NCBI RefSeq assembly: GCF_039540975.1
Contig: NZ_BAABFL010000065.1
Span: 1 to 57,297, forward strand
DNA: 57,297 nt
Direction of reading: 5' to 3'
Source of the DNA: Kistimonas scapharcae
GTDB lineage: Bacteria > Pseudomonadota > Gammaproteobacteria > Pseudomonadales > Endozoicomonadaceae
The notes below the pieces were generated by a model, which saw nothing but the letters and a program-made list of their open reading frames with translations, was not told the DNA's origin and ran no database searches. Of the stretch, positions 35,529 through 44,172 are shown piece after piece. The position numbers were made by a program, and so were the translations under genes. Within the stretch, counting starts at the first letter, position 1. Each line of letters begins with the position of its first letter.

Positions 35529-36365
35529 ATGGACTTTAATTTCCCCCTTATCCTGGTGATCGCCGTATTTGCCAGTGGTTTGATCGGGCTTATTGATATT
35601 CTGGTGCTGGCGCCGAGGCGCCGGACCGCCGTCGCCAGTTACCGTGAGCAGGTCGAAGAAGCAGACGAGGAAACGCTGAGCAGGCTGTCCAGAGAGCCGG
35701 GGATGGTGGAAACTGCAAAGTCTGTATTCCCTGTCCTGTTTGTTGTGCTGGTATTGCGCTCATTCCTGTATGAACCTTTTCAGATTCCGTCGGGGTCGAT
35801 GATTCCGACGCTTCAGGTTGGTGATTTCATTCTTGTTAACAAGTATACCTATGGCCTCCGGCTTCCTGTGATAGGTACCAAAGTGGTGGCAGTGAATGAG
35901 CCACAACGGGGCGATGTCATGGTGTTCAAGGAGCCGATGAACCCTAATATCAATTTCATCAAGCGGGTAATAGGCGTTCCTGGCGATAAAATTGAGTATC
36001 GAAATAAAACGTTATACGTGAATGACGAGAAGGTGCCGGAAACCTTTGTGGCCGAGCTACGTGATGATTTTGAGCCACGCTTGGGGCGAAATCTGGTTTA
36101 TCGGATCTATGAAGAAACCATCGGTGATACCTCTCATCAGATCCGCAAGGATATGGATATCGAAAATCGCCTGCCGCAGACAGAATGGACTGTACCTGAA
36201 GGGCAGTATTTTGTGATGGGCGACAACCGTGATCGCAGTAATGACAGCCGTTATTGGGGTTTTGTGCCGGAGGCAAATATTGTCGGTAAAGCAGTCTATA
36301 TCTGGATGCACTGGCCGAGTTGGTTTGATCTGCCTAATCTGAAAAACAATGGATCGATAATCTGA
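35529..36365 (+). CDS. lepB: Signal peptidase I
   Basis: Cleaves signal peptides of exported proteins at the outer face of the inner membrane. It has 278 residues with two N-terminal membrane segments (about 6-28 and 65-80). The catalytic Ser90 is in PSGSMIPTL and the general-base Lys145 in FIKRVIG. The GDNRDRSNDSRYWG box E is near residue 233. It lies in the lepA-lepB-DUF4845-rnc run. Confidence 0.97.
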   Translation: MDFNFPLILVIAVFASGLIGLIDILVLAPRRRTAVASYREQVEEADEETLSRLSREPGMVETAKSVFPVLFVVLVLRSFLYEPFQIPSGSMIPTLQVGDFILVNKYTYGLRLPVIGTKVVAVNEPQRGDVMVFKEPMNPNINFIKRVIGVPGDKIEYRNKTLYVNDEKVPETFVAELRDDFEPRLGRNLVYRIYEETIGDTSHQIRKDMDIENRLPQTEWTVPEGQYFVMGDNRDRSNDSRYWGFVPEANIVGKAVYIWMHWPSWFDLPNLKNNGSII

Positions 36366-36385
36366 AGAGCAGCTGGAGACCTGCC

Positions 36386-36757
36386 ATGAAGGGAATGAAA
36401 GAACAGCGCGGAGCATCCATGATCGCCGTAGTGGCTTGGTTGGCTTTTGCGGCCTTCCTGTTTACTTGTGTTATCAAGTTTACGCCTTTGTACCATGATA
36501 ACTTCAGTGTTGAGAAAACGCTGGATTCGATAGAACAACGTGATGGTGTTGAGGATGCGGCAGTTGCTGATATCCGTGACTGGTTGGATAGAGGGTTTCA
36601 GGTTAACAATCTGCCAGAGCTAATCGAAGATAGCGCAAAAGTACGGCGTGAAGGCAATGACATCATCATTGATGTAAACTATGAGCGTCGTGTCCCAATG
36701 ATTTACAACATAGATGCTGTTCTGACATTCAAGAACAGCAGGAAAATCAGGCAATAG
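36386..36757 (+). CDS. DUF4845 membrane protein
   Basis: 123 residues with one N-terminal membrane segment (about 12-32, MIAVVAWLAFAAFLFTCVI) preceded by RGAS, resembling pilin-like leader regions. The rest is periplasmic, with the family end YERRVPMIYNIDAVLTF. DUF4845 proteins are regularly encoded between lepB and rnc in gammaproteobacteria; their role is unknown. Its TAG stop overlaps the GTG start of rnc. Confidence 0.88.
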   Translation: MKGMKEQRGASMIAVVAWLAFAAFLFTCVIKFTPLYHDNFSVEKTLDSIEQRDGVEDAAVADIRDWLDRGFQVNNLPELIEDSAKVRREGNDIIIDVNYERRVPMIYNIDAVLTFKNSRKIRQ

Positions 36758-37443
36758 TGAAACAATCCATAGACAAGCTGGAACAGCAGCTCGGCTATCA
36801 ATTTAAGGATAGCGAGCTGGCTGTTCTGGCGTTGACTCATCGTAGTTATGGTGGTCGTAATAACGAGCGGCTCGAATTTCTTGGCGACTCCATCGTCAAT
36901 TTTGTGATTGCCGAAGATCTCTATCAGCGGTTTCCTCAGGCAAAGGAAGGCCAATTGAGCAGGCTGCGGGCCTGCATGGTGCGTGGTGCCACGTTGGCGG
37001 AAATTGCCCGGGAATTTGGTCTGGGTGATTTTCTTCGCCTAGGCTCCGGTGAGCTGAAAAGTGGCGGGTATCGCCGTGAGTCGATTCTGGCGGATGCTGT
37101 CGAAGCACTTATCGGCGCAATTTACCTTGACGGCGGCATGGATATCTGCCGAACCCGTATTCTCGTCTGGTTTGCCAGTCGGCTTGAAAAGCTTTCTGTT
37201 GGCGATCAACAGAATAAAGACCCCAAAACCCGTCTGCAGGAATATCTGCAGTCACGTCAGCAGCCTCTGCCTCACTATGAGCTGGTCAGCATTGATGGCA
37301 GGGCGCATGATCAGACCTTTACGGTACATTGTTCTGTCGTCGGGGTTGAATCGACGATAGGTGCGGGTTGCAGTCGACGGGCGGCGGAACAGCAGTCAGC
37401 CCGACGGGCGCTAATGGCGCTTGGGGTGGAGGTTGAAGGATGA
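36757..37443 (+). CDS. rnc: Ribonuclease III
   Basis: Cuts double-stranded RNA in rRNA and mRNA maturation. It has 228 residues. The catalytic signature NERLEFLGDSIVN (36-48) and the second metal-binding motif DAVEALIGAIYLDGG are followed by a C-terminal double-stranded RNA-binding domain (about 155-224). The start is GTG 36757, overlapping the preceding stop by one base. It overlaps era by four bases (ATGA), indicating translational coupling. Confidence 0.97.
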   Translation: MKQSIDKLEQQLGYQFKDSELAVLALTHRSYGGRNNERLEFLGDSIVNFVIAEDLYQRFPQAKEGQLSRLRACMVRGATLAEIAREFGLGDFLRLGSGELKSGGYRRESILADAVEALIGAIYLDGGMDICRTRILVWFASRLEKLSVGDQQNKDPKTRLQEYLQSRQQPLPHYELVSIDGRAHDQTFTVHCSVVGVESTIGAGCSRRAAEQQSARRALMALGVEVEG

Positions 37444-38351
37444 TTGAACAGGCAGTGTCTGAAGGCCGTTGTGGCTATGTGGCGATTGTTGGGCGGCCTA
37501 ATGTTGGTAAATCGACCCTTTTGAATCATATTCTTGGCCAGAAGCTGAGTATTACGTCCCGTAAGCCCCAGACAACCCGCCACCAGATCCTCGGTATCAA
37601 AACCGATGGTGATGTGCAGGCTGTTTACGTGGATACACCCGGTATTCATAAAAATGATGGCAGAGCCATCAACCGGTATATGAACCGGGCCGCGACCTCG
37701 TCTGTTAAAGATGTGGACGTTATCATCTTTATTGTTGACCGGATGGTTTGGACTGATGAAGATGAAATGGTGTTGGAAACGGTGCGTCACAGCCGTTGTC
37801 CAGTCATTCTAGTTGTGAACAAAACCGACCGTATTACAGAAAAGGATAAACTTATTCCCTGGTTGGATGAGCTGTCGCGGAAGATGGACTTCGCGCATAT
37901 CGTGCCAATGTCGGCCAAGAATGGCCACAATGTTGAGCGATTGGAACGTTTGGTTCACGGATTTCTGCCGGAAAGTATTCATTTTTATGGTGATGACCAG
38001 ATTACTGATCGCAGCTCCCGTTTCCTGGCGGCAGAGCTGGTTCGGGAAAAGATCATGCGTCAGCTGGGTGATGAGATTCCCTATCAAATTACGGTTGAGA
38101 TTGAAGAGTTCAAAGAAGATGGTGGTGTGCTTCATATCAGTGCACTGATTCTGGTTGAGCGTCCAGGCCAGAAGCGGATTGTGATTGGTGACAAAGGCAG
38201 TCGCTTGAAGGTGATCGGTCATGATGCCCGCCTGGATATGGAAAAGCTGTTCGACAATAAGGTGATGTTGAATCTGTGGGTCAAGGTGCGCTCCGGCTGG
38301 TCAGATGATGAGCGGGCTTTGGCCAGTCTTGGTTATACCGAGCTGCCCTGA
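37440..38351 (+). CDS. era: GTPase Era
   Basis: An essential GTPase that binds the 3' end of 16S rRNA during 30S assembly. It has 303 residues. The G1 motif is GRPNVGKST (18-26), G3 DTPGIH and G4 NKTD. The C-terminal KH domain includes the IGDKGSRLKVIGHDAR loop. It starts inside the rnc stop region. Confidence 0.97.
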   Translation: MIEQAVSEGRCGYVAIVGRPNVGKSTLLNHILGQKLSITSRKPQTTRHQILGIKTDGDVQAVYVDTPGIHKNDGRAINRYMNRAATSSVKDVDVIIFIVDRMVWTDEDEMVLETVRHSRCPVILVVNKTDRITEKDKLIPWLDELSRKMDFAHIVPMSAKNGHNVERLERLVHGFLPESIHFYGDDQITDRSSRFLAAELVREKIMRQLGDEIPYQITVEIEEFKEDGGVLHISALILVERPGQKRIVIGDKGSRLKVIGHDARLDMEKLFDNKVMLNLWVKVRSGWSDDERALASLGYTELP

Positions 38352-38362
38352 GAGGGCTTGCG

Positions 38363-39097
38363 GTGTCTGCTAACACCTTCGAGCTGCAACCTGCCTGGGT
38401 ACTCCATACCAGGCCCTACCGTGATACAAGCTTGCTGGTTGACTGCCTGACCCGTAATCACGGTAAAGTCTCCCTGGTCGCCTCAGGCGCCCGGGGAGCA
38501 GCCAGTAAGGCGGGAAAGCCTCGGCGAGGTCACCTGCTCCAGCCTTTTTCCCGTTTGCTGATTAGCTGGACGGGGAAAACAGAACTCAAGACCTTGCGCC
38601 AGCTAGAGCAGGATCGTTATCTGCTGCTGACGGGTAAATATCTCTATAGCGGGCTGTATGCCAATGAATTATTGGTGCGCCTGCTACAGCCCGGTGATGC
38701 GGTAGCAAACCTTTTTGATCTTTATGAGTGGCTTGTTGATGGCTTGAATCAGCAGCTGCCACTGGAGGTCAAGTTGAGAATCTTTGAGAAACTCTTGCTG
38801 GAAGCGCTGGGCTATGGGATTCCTTTGTCGTATGACGGAGAGCAGGGGCACGCGATTCGTGATAACCAATATTATCTCTACCAGCAGGATAATGGGTTTG
38901 TACCCTGCCATGCGCTGGATCCGGCGGGCAGGGTTCCCTGTTTTTCCGGGGCGGTTTTGAACGCGTTTGCCCGTAATGAGGTTACCGATCTGATGTTGCC
39001 GGATCTTAAGCGTCTGACCCGGATGGCATTGGCTCCGCTGCTCGGCAATAGACCGTTACGCAGTCGTGAGCTGTTTCGGCAGGCCGATCCGGTATGA
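38363..39097 (+). CDS. recO: DNA repair protein RecO
   Basis: Loads RecA onto SSB-coated single-stranded DNA with RecR and RecF. It has 244 residues: an N-terminal OB fold (AWVLHTRPYRDTSLLVDCLT, then HGKVSLVASGARG), a helical centre, and the Cys-poor C-terminal zinc-like region seen in gammaproteobacterial RecO. The start is GTG 38363, 11 bp after era. It belongs to the same run of cotranscribed genes. Confidence 0.95.
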   Translation: MSANTFELQPAWVLHTRPYRDTSLLVDCLTRNHGKVSLVASGARGAASKAGKPRRGHLLQPFSRLLISWTGKTELKTLRQLEQDRYLLLTGKYLYSGLYANELLVRLLQPGDAVANLFDLYEWLVDGLNQQLPLEVKLRIFEKLLLEALGYGIPLSYDGEQGHAIRDNQYYLYQQDNGFVPCHALDPAGRVPCFSGAVLNAFARNEVTDLMLPDLKRLTRMALAPLLGNRPLRSRELFRQADPV

Positions 39098-39129
39098 GTC
39101 AATGATCAAGTCAGTGGAAGGAGTAGTCA

Positions 39130-39879
39130 GTGATTCCGATTAACCGTATTCTTCTGGGTGTCAATATTGATCATATTGCCACGATTCGTCAGGCAAGAGG
39201 GACGCGATTCCCTGATCCGGTCAAGGCCGCGCTGGATGCGGAAGAGGCGGGTGCTGATGGAATCACACTGCACCTGCGCGAAGATCGTCGTCATATTCAA
39301 GATCATGATGTGTATCGGCTCAAGGATTTACTCCAGACTCGAATGAATCTGGAGATGGCCGTCACTGAAGAGATGCTGGCAATTGCTGAGCAAGTTCTGC
39401 CAGTCCATGTCTGCCTGGTGCCAGAGAAGCGTGAAGAGCTAACCACGGAAGGAGGGCTGGATGTGCTTAGTCAGGAGGGACGCATTGCTGAAGCCTGTCA
39501 GAGGCTGGCAGCAAAAGGCATTGATGTTTCACTGTTTATAGATCCGGAGCCGACCCAGATTGATGCTGCCGTCCGATGTGGTGCGCCAACTATTGAGCTG
39601 CACACCGGTTGTTATGCGGATGCAGAAAATCCTGAAGAGCTGCATGCAGAGCTTGAGCGAATCCGTCGCGCCGTTTCCCATGGTCGCAAGCAGGGCTTGA
39701 TCGTGAATGCCGGGCACGGCTTGAATTACCAGAATGTTGAACCTGTCGCCGCGATTCCGGGAGTCAATGAACTAAACATTGGTCACGCCATCATTGGCAG
39801 GGCCATGTTTACCGGACTTAAAGAAGCGATTCGGGAAATGAAAGCCTTAATGTTGGATGCAGCCAGGCACCAGGCATGA
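39130..39879 (+). CDS. pdxJ: Pyridoxine 5'-phosphate synthase
   Basis: Condenses 1-deoxy-D-xylulose 5-phosphate with 3-amino-2-oxopropyl phosphate to make pyridoxine 5'-phosphate. It has 249 residues and a TIM barrel, with GVNIDHIATIRQARG (9-23), HLREDRRHI and VNAGHGLNYQN. GTG 39130 follows AAGGAG at 8 nt. The product supplies the cofactor of enzymes such as ThrC. It overlaps acpS by four bases. Confidence 0.97.
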   Translation: MIPINRILLGVNIDHIATIRQARGTRFPDPVKAALDAEEAGADGITLHLREDRRHIQDHDVYRLKDLLQTRMNLEMAVTEEMLAIAEQVLPVHVCLVPEKREELTTEGGLDVLSQEGRIAEACQRLAAKGIDVSLFIDPEPTQIDAAVRCGAPTIELHTGCYADAENPEELHAELERIRRAVSHGRKQGLIVNAGHGLNYQNVEPVAAIPGVNELNIGHAIIGRAMFTGLKEAIREMKALMLDAARHQA

Positions 39880-40250
39880 TTGCAGGCATTGGAACCGATA
39901 TCGTTGATATACGACGTATACAGCAAGTGCTGGAACGGCAGGGCGATCGGTTTGTTCGGCGCATTTTGACCGAGTCTGAATATGCTGTTTTTGTCGCCCG
40001 TGGTAGTCATGCGTCCTTTATAGCAACGCGTTTCGCCGTAAAAGAAGCGGTGGCCAAGGCATTGGGTACCGGTATTGGTAAAGTCTCGTTTCAGGATATC
40101 GAGGTGGCTAATAGTGCGCAGGGTGCGCCCTCTCTGATGTTCCATGGTGCGGCAAGGCGGTTGGGTGAACAGTTAGGTATCAGTACTCATCATGTAACGA
40201 TCAGTGATGAGAAAGACTATGCGGTAGCATTTGTTGTGCTGGAGCGTTAG
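39876..40250 (+). CDS. acpS: Holo-[acyl-carrier-protein] synthase
   Basis: Transfers 4'-phosphopantetheine from CoA to acyl carrier protein. It has 124 residues. The Mg-binding N-terminal motif GIGTDIVDIRRI (4-15) and FAVKEAVAKALGTGIG (about 54-69) are present. It starts within the pdxJ stop codon (ATGA), ends the lepA-to-acpS gene run, and is followed by a shared terminator. Confidence 0.96.
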   Translation: MIAGIGTDIVDIRRIQQVLERQGDRFVRRILTESEYAVFVARGSHASFIATRFAVKEAVAKALGTGIGKVSFQDIEVANSAQGAPSLMFHGAARRLGEQLGISTHHVTISDEKDYAVAFVVLER

Positions 40251-40269
40251 GGCCGTTGATCGTAGAGTT

Positions 40270-40305
40270 AAAAAGGCGGAAAGGTTTAAAACCCTCCGCC
40301 TTTTT
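40270..40305. terminator. Bidirectional terminator between acpS and rdgC
   Basis: AAAAAGGCGGA pairs perfectly with TCCGCCTTTTT around a 14-nt loop. A tract on one side and T tract on the other mean it can stop acpS (+) and convergent rdgC (-) transcripts. Confidence 0.9.
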
Positions 40306-40310
40306 GTCGT

Positions 40311-41276
40311 TTAGGCTTCTGCCAGTTCAGGCTCTTCCATGCCCACGGGTTCTGCTTCCTGCCCTGTGCGACTGGTGTCTTCTCCGCCAAGCGCATTAAT
40401 GAGTTCACTGAGGAAACGTTCCAGTGTCAGAGCCATCAGCGTAAAGTCGGCATCAAAACGTCCCGCTTTATCCTCAATGTCGAGTGCGTCGGACTGCTCC
40501 TGCAAGGTGTCAGTGAACTTCAGTCGTTTGATGCAGAGATCTTCTCCGAGAATGCAGTCGATAGATTCATCCCACTGCATGGCAATGCGGCTGACGACTT
40601 TGCCGGAAGTAAGATGCAGGCTGACTTCTTCAGATAACAGGTCAACACGTTTGCAGCGGACAATGCCGCCTTCTTCACCCGGTTCCTTCAGCTCGCACTC
40701 GTCGCCAAGTATGAACGGTGCGGGCAGGTCAGCAGACTGCTGCAACCAGTTGGTCATAATGGCAGAAGGTGAAGATTTTAGTGCCGGAGGCAGCACGGGC
40801 AGACTGCCCAGACAGCTACGCAGGGAGCTAGTCAATTCTTCTGCTTTGCGGAAGCTGGATGCATCGACAATCAGCCAGCCATTACGGCTATCTATATAAG
40901 CGCTGGTTCGACTGGATCGGCTGAACGCTCGCGGCAGCAGGTCGCGCGTGATTTCATCCTTGAGTTGGTCTTTCTCCTTTTTAAAAACTTTCCTGCCCTG
41001 TTCATGTTCAATGGTTTCGATCTTTTCTTTCAGTGCATCGCGTACGACGCTGGCCGGTAACAGCTTATCTTCTTTTTTTGCAGTGACGACCAGGAACTGA
41101 CCACTGGCATGAATCAGGCTGTCGCCATCGGGCACGGGTGATACCCAGCCAAAACTGCTCATTTCCGATTTGCTGCAGGGGCGAAACCGTTGTTCCGCCA
41201 GTTTTTCTTCCAGCGTTTCAGCGGTGTATTCAAACGGTTTGCTGAAACGGTACAAAATCAGGTTTTTGAACCACAT
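40311..41276 (-). CDS. rdgC: Recombination-associated protein RdgC
   Basis: A ring-shaped DNA-binding protein that restrains RecA. ATG 41276 gives 321 residues starting MWFKNLILYRFS, as in E. coli (MLWFKNLMVYRL); eight more residues from the upstream frame opening at 41300 are unlikely. Conserved blocks include PCSKSEMSSFGWVSP and LLPASVVRDALKEKI. It is a single gene, divergent from the tRNA array. Confidence 0.95.
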   Translation of the reverse strand: MWFKNLILYRFSKPFEYTAETLEEKLAEQRFRPCSKSEMSSFGWVSPVPDGDSLIHASGQFLVVTAKKEDKLLPASVVRDALKEKIETIEHEQGRKVFKKEKDQLKDEITRDLLPRAFSRSSRTSAYIDSRNGWLIVDASSFRKAEELTSSLRSCLGSLPVLPPALKSSPSAIMTNWLQQSADLPAPFILGDECELKEPGEEGGIVRCKRVDLLSEEVSLHLTSGKVVSRIAMQWDESIDCILGEDLCIKRLKFTDTLQEQSDALDIEDKAGRFDADFTLMALTLERFLSELINALGGEDTSRTGQEAEPVGMEEPELAEA

Positions 41277-41422
41277 GATGCTCTGTCCCACTGTTGGCAT
41301 CTGTCATGGTAACAGATGCATTCGGCATTTTATTACTGAAGCCGTAAGGATGCTGCGAGATGCGATAAAAAGACTGTTAGAACAGTCCGAATGTGTAAAT
41401 CCCGCAGGTGGGCATATATCGG

Positions 41423-41452
41423 TTGCATATCGTAACCGATGCTGCTTATAAT
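41423..41452 (+). promoter_or_regulatory. Promoter of the tRNA-Val/tRNA-Asp array
   Basis: TTGCAT (41423-41428) and TATAAT (41447-41452) are 18 nt apart and followed by a GC-rich discriminator (TCGCGCCG), as is typical of stringently controlled stable-RNA promoters. It lies 18 bp before the first tRNA. Confidence 0.8.
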
Positions 41453-41470
41453 TCGCGCCGTCCTGACGAG

Positions 41471-41546
41471 GGGTGATTAGCTCAGCTGGGAGAGCATCTG
41501 CCTTACAAGCAGAGGGTCGGCGGTTCGATCCCGTCATCACCCACCA
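41471..41546 (+). tRNA. tRNA-Val (anticodon TAC), copy 1
   Basis: 76 nt. Acceptor GGGTGAT/ATCACCC with A discriminator and encoded CCA. Anticodon arm TCTGC-CTTACAA-GCAGA. The four valine copies in this array are identical. Confidence 0.97.
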
Positions 41547-41560
41547 CGCAAGACTGTAGC

Positions 41561-41637
41561 GGACCGGTAGTTCAGTTGGTTAGAATGCCGGCCTGTCACG
41601 CCGGAGATCGCGGGTTCGAGCCCCGTCCGGTCCGCCA
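41561..41637 (+). tRNA. tRNA-Asp (anticodon GTC), copy 1
   Basis: 77 nt. Acceptor GGACCGG/CCGGTCC, G discriminator, encoded CCA. Anticodon arm GCCGGC-CTGTCAC-GCCGG region. It differs from the other three aspartate copies by A at 41607 instead of G in the variable loop (expected position 46). Confidence 0.97.
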
Positions 41638-41674
41638 CTTTGCATCAGGGTCTGGATTTAAGTCGCATTATGGT

Positions 41675-41680
41675 TATAAT
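41675..41680 (+). promoter_or_regulatory. Possible internal promoter -10 before tRNA-Val copy 2
   Basis: A perfect TATAAT followed by GCGCACCGC, resembling the discriminator of the first promoter, in the longest spacer of the array (60 bp). The -35 is poor, so it may only boost the last six tRNAs. Confidence 0.45.
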
Positions 41681-41697
41681 GCGCACCGCATCGGGAA

Positions 41698-41773
41698 GGG
41701 TGATTAGCTCAGCTGGGAGAGCATCTGCCTTACAAGCAGAGGGTCGGCGGTTCGATCCCGTCATCACCCACCA
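41698..41773 (+). tRNA. tRNA-Val (anticodon TAC), copy 2
   Basis: Identical in sequence to copy 1, with encoded CCA. Confidence 0.97.
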
Positions 41774-41796
41774 CAATGCGGATGTCAGTTTGTCGC

Positions 41797-41873
41797 GGAC
41801 CGGTAGTTCAGTTGGTTAGAATGCCGGCCTGTCACGCCGGAGGTCGCGGGTTCGAGCCCCGTCCGGTCCGCCA
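41797..41873 (+). tRNA. tRNA-Asp (anticodon GTC), copy 2
   Basis: Same cloverleaf as copy 1 but with G in the variable loop (AGGTC), the usual m7G46 position. Confidence 0.97.
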
Positions 41874-41902
41874 TTTGTTGACTGATGATCGAAAGAATTT
41901 TT

Positions 41903-41978
41903 GGGTGATTAGCTCAGCTGGGAGAGCATCTGCCTTACAAGCAGAGGGTCGGCGGTTCGATCCCGTCATCACCCACCA
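41903..41978 (+). tRNA. tRNA-Val (anticodon TAC), copy 3
   Basis: Identical to copies 1 and 2. It is separated from the preceding tRNA-Asp by 29 bp. Confidence 0.97.
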
Positions 41979-42001
41979 GTGTTAGAAAGCAAGTTTGTCG
42001 C

Positions 42002-42078
42002 GGACCGGTAGTTCAGTTGGTTAGAATGCCGGCCTGTCACGCCGGAGGTCGCGGGTTCGAGCCCCGTCCGGTCCGCCA
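42002..42078 (+). tRNA. tRNA-Asp (anticodon GTC), copy 3
   Basis: Identical to tRNA-Asp copy 2. The short upstream spacer (TTTGTCGC) is shared with copies 2 and 4, pointing to duplication of a Val-Asp unit. Confidence 0.97.
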
Positions 42079-42110
42079 TTTAATTTGCTAGATATGCGTT
42101 ACAAGATTTT

Positions 42111-42186
42111 GGGTGATTAGCTCAGCTGGGAGAGCATCTGCCTTACAAGCAGAGGGTCGGCGGTTCGATCCCGTCATCACCCACCA
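42111..42186 (+). tRNA. tRNA-Val (anticodon TAC), copy 4
   Basis: Identical to the other valine copies. Confidence 0.97.
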
Positions 42187-42204
42187 GGTTAGAAAGTTTG
42201 TCGC

Positions 42205-42281
42205 GGACCGGTAGTTCAGTTGGTTAGAATGCCGGCCTGTCACGCCGGAGGTCGCGGGTTCGAGCCCCGTCCGGTCCGCCA
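42205..42281 (+). tRNA. tRNA-Asp (anticodon GTC), copy 4
   Basis: Identical to copies 2 and 3. It is the last tRNA, followed 9 nt later by the array terminator. Confidence 0.97.
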
Positions 42282-42290
42282 CTTCTTCAG

Positions 42291-42321
42291 AAAAAGCCGA
42301 TCAGCGATGATCGGCTTTTTT
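42291..42321 (+). terminator. Terminator of the tRNA array
   Basis: AAAAAGCCGATCA pairs with TGATCGGCTTTTT around a 4-nt loop and is followed by T residues. Confidence 0.93.
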
Positions 42322-42479
42322 GTTGTTATCAAAAAATTACCATCGTCCTTTTTCGTTTCTCCATCGCTATTGATCGAAAAAAATGATCGTGAGAATAAGT
42401 AAGTTCGTTTGAAACCGGATTGGTTTTACCCGCATATTCTAGCGATGCAACAGCCGTTTTTTCGTGTCTGGAATTGGGT

Positions 42480-42956
42480 ATGAACGAACAAGAAATGCAG
42501 GATGCACTCGTAGCGCGTGCAGCGTCGCTGAAAAGCTGGTTAAGTGGGTCTCCCGAAAGAACCATTGAATCGCTGATGATCAGGAAGTTTGAGAGTTCAG
42601 TGGTTTTGCATGGAAATGACCTCTCGCTTGAAGATGAGGGGGTAATGGAGTTTCCGCTTCAGTTGTTGATTCAGCAGAGTTATAGGCTTTGGTCGATTAA
42701 TCTGGTGATGTCGATCAGACCGACGGCAAGCGCTGGTACTGATGGTGAGATCATTCCCTGTGGTTTGCTGTTTCAGGTGATTGATAATGATGGGGTGTCC
42801 ACACCTGTTTTGTTGTTGCGTACTGATCTCAGCCCTTCCGGCATGGATCCCTCACTGGATAATGAGTCTTGGTGCCATTTCTGGCTTCAGAAATTTCTTA
42901 AGCAGCATGATGTTAAAATGCTCTTCGGCTATAAGTCACTGGTCAGTGAAAGCTAA
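42480..42956 (+). CDS. Hypothetical protein
   Basis: 158 residues from ATG 42480 (MNEQEMQDALVARAASLKSW). The frame is open 20 codons further upstream to a TTG at 42420, but neither start has a strong ribosome binding site. The protein is soluble, acidic, with no signal peptide, membrane segment or recognised motif. Codon use looks like the neighbours, which supports a real gene. It sits between the tRNA array and the LysR gene. Confidence 0.5.
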   Translation: MNEQEMQDALVARAASLKSWLSGSPERTIESLMIRKFESSVVLHGNDLSLEDEGVMEFPLQLLIQQSYRLWSINLVMSIRPTASAGTDGEIIPCGLLFQVIDNDGVSTPVLLLRTDLSPSGMDPSLDNESWCHFWLQKFLKQHDVKMLFGYKSLVSES

Positions 42957-43199
42957 TCTGCGCTGTTTGTAATCTGTTTGCCGGCATGGTTTTTGATGTT
43001 GGATACTCATGCCGGTTCTTGGTGTCATTCCCCCCTTCTTTATTGCTTTCTGTCTCCTGTGATAGCGATCAGTTGTGTGGAAAAATATGACGCGCTGTTG
43101 GACAATCTCCCCAGCTCTTATAAGTCCTGCAGGCGATGGCTTCGCTTGAGTGACTATTATGCTTAATGACATTAATGCCTGTCAGGAGTGTTTTGTTCT

Positions 43200-44081
43200 G
43201 TGGATACCGAGCTTTTGAAGACATTTCTGGAAGTTGAAAAGACCCGGCATTTTGGTAAGGCGGCAGAAAATCTTTATTTGACTCAGTCTGCTGTGAGTTC
43301 AAGGGTACGGCAGTTGGAGTCTCAACTATCTGCACCGCTATTTACCCGTTATCGTAACAATATTCAGCTGACACCGGCCGGGGAGCGTCTTAGAACCCAT
43401 GCGGAAGCCATTCTGGCTGCCTGGGACCGGGCGCGACTGGATGTGGCGTTGGACCGTAATCAGAATGTGCAGATATCCATCGGGGCGACACCTAACGTCT
43501 GGGACATCCTGTTGCAGGAGCGAATTAACCAGATATTCAGTGATAACCCGGGTATTGCTGTTCGGGCAGAAAGTGTCAGTCCGGAAGTGGTGGCGCGAAG
43601 ACTGCTGAATCGGACACTCGATCTGGCTATTTTGTTCGATCCGCCTAAGGCAGATGAGCTGGGTTACTGTGAACTTGCGACAGTTGAGCTTGTGATGGTC
43701 ACACGTGCAGCTATTCAGGAGGATTCTGTACCCTGGCTGTCCGGGTGGGTAATGGTGGATTGGGGGACGCGTTTTGGTATTGAGTTGTCACGGCACCTGA
43801 GTGGCTTGCCTTCGCCGGTACTGCATACCAATAGTGCTCGAGTTGCCTTGGATTTCCTGTTGAATAACGGGGGCTGTGCCTATCTGCCACTGACAATGGT
43901 ACAGACACCGATGTCGGAAGGGGATTTGTATCAGGTTAATGATGTGCCAGTCATTAAGCGCCATATTTATTGCAGTTGGCATGAGGAATGTGATCGTCTG
44001 GAGAGCCTGCAGGCTTTGATGGCGCAATTAAATAGCCAGGTTGCTATAGATAACGGTCAGATTGGATTGTCAGTGACGTAG
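43200..44081 (+). CDS. LysR-family regulator, HdfR-like
   Basis: 293 residues. The N-terminal winged helix-turn-helix starts MDTELLKTFLEVEKTRHFGK and continues AAENLYLTQSAVSSRVRQLE, close to E. coli HdfR, a repressor of the flagellar master operon flhDC. The C-terminal periplasmic-binding-like effector domain follows. GTG 43200 aligns with HdfR; GGAG lies 11 nt upstream. GTG 43188 is too close to that site. Target genes here are unknown, and no flhDC is in the window. Confidence 0.85.
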   Translation: MDTELLKTFLEVEKTRHFGKAAENLYLTQSAVSSRVRQLESQLSAPLFTRYRNNIQLTPAGERLRTHAEAILAAWDRARLDVALDRNQNVQISIGATPNVWDILLQERINQIFSDNPGIAVRAESVSPEVVARRLLNRTLDLAILFDPPKADELGYCELATVELVMVTRAAIQEDSVPWLSGWVMVDWGTRFGIELSRHLSGLPSPVLHTNSARVALDFLLNNGGCAYLPLTMVQTPMSEGDLYQVNDVPVIKRHIYCSWHEECDRLESLQALMAQLNSQVAIDNGQIGLSVT

Positions 44082-44172
44082 CTTGCGAGTTTTGGTGCTC
44101 CCGGAATGATTCGCCATCAAACCGGGAGAGTCACGAAATAGGCAGTGATTGTCGTAGAAAGAACCAGGTTCG

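Noticed and set aside
41471..42281. Regularly spaced long direct repeats resembling a CRISPR or satellite array
   Set aside because: Each repeat folds as a complete tRNA-Val or tRNA-Asp with encoded CCA.
42978..43166. Possible 62-codon gene before the LysR regulator
   Set aside because: No ribosome binding site and a Cys/Trp-rich random-looking product.
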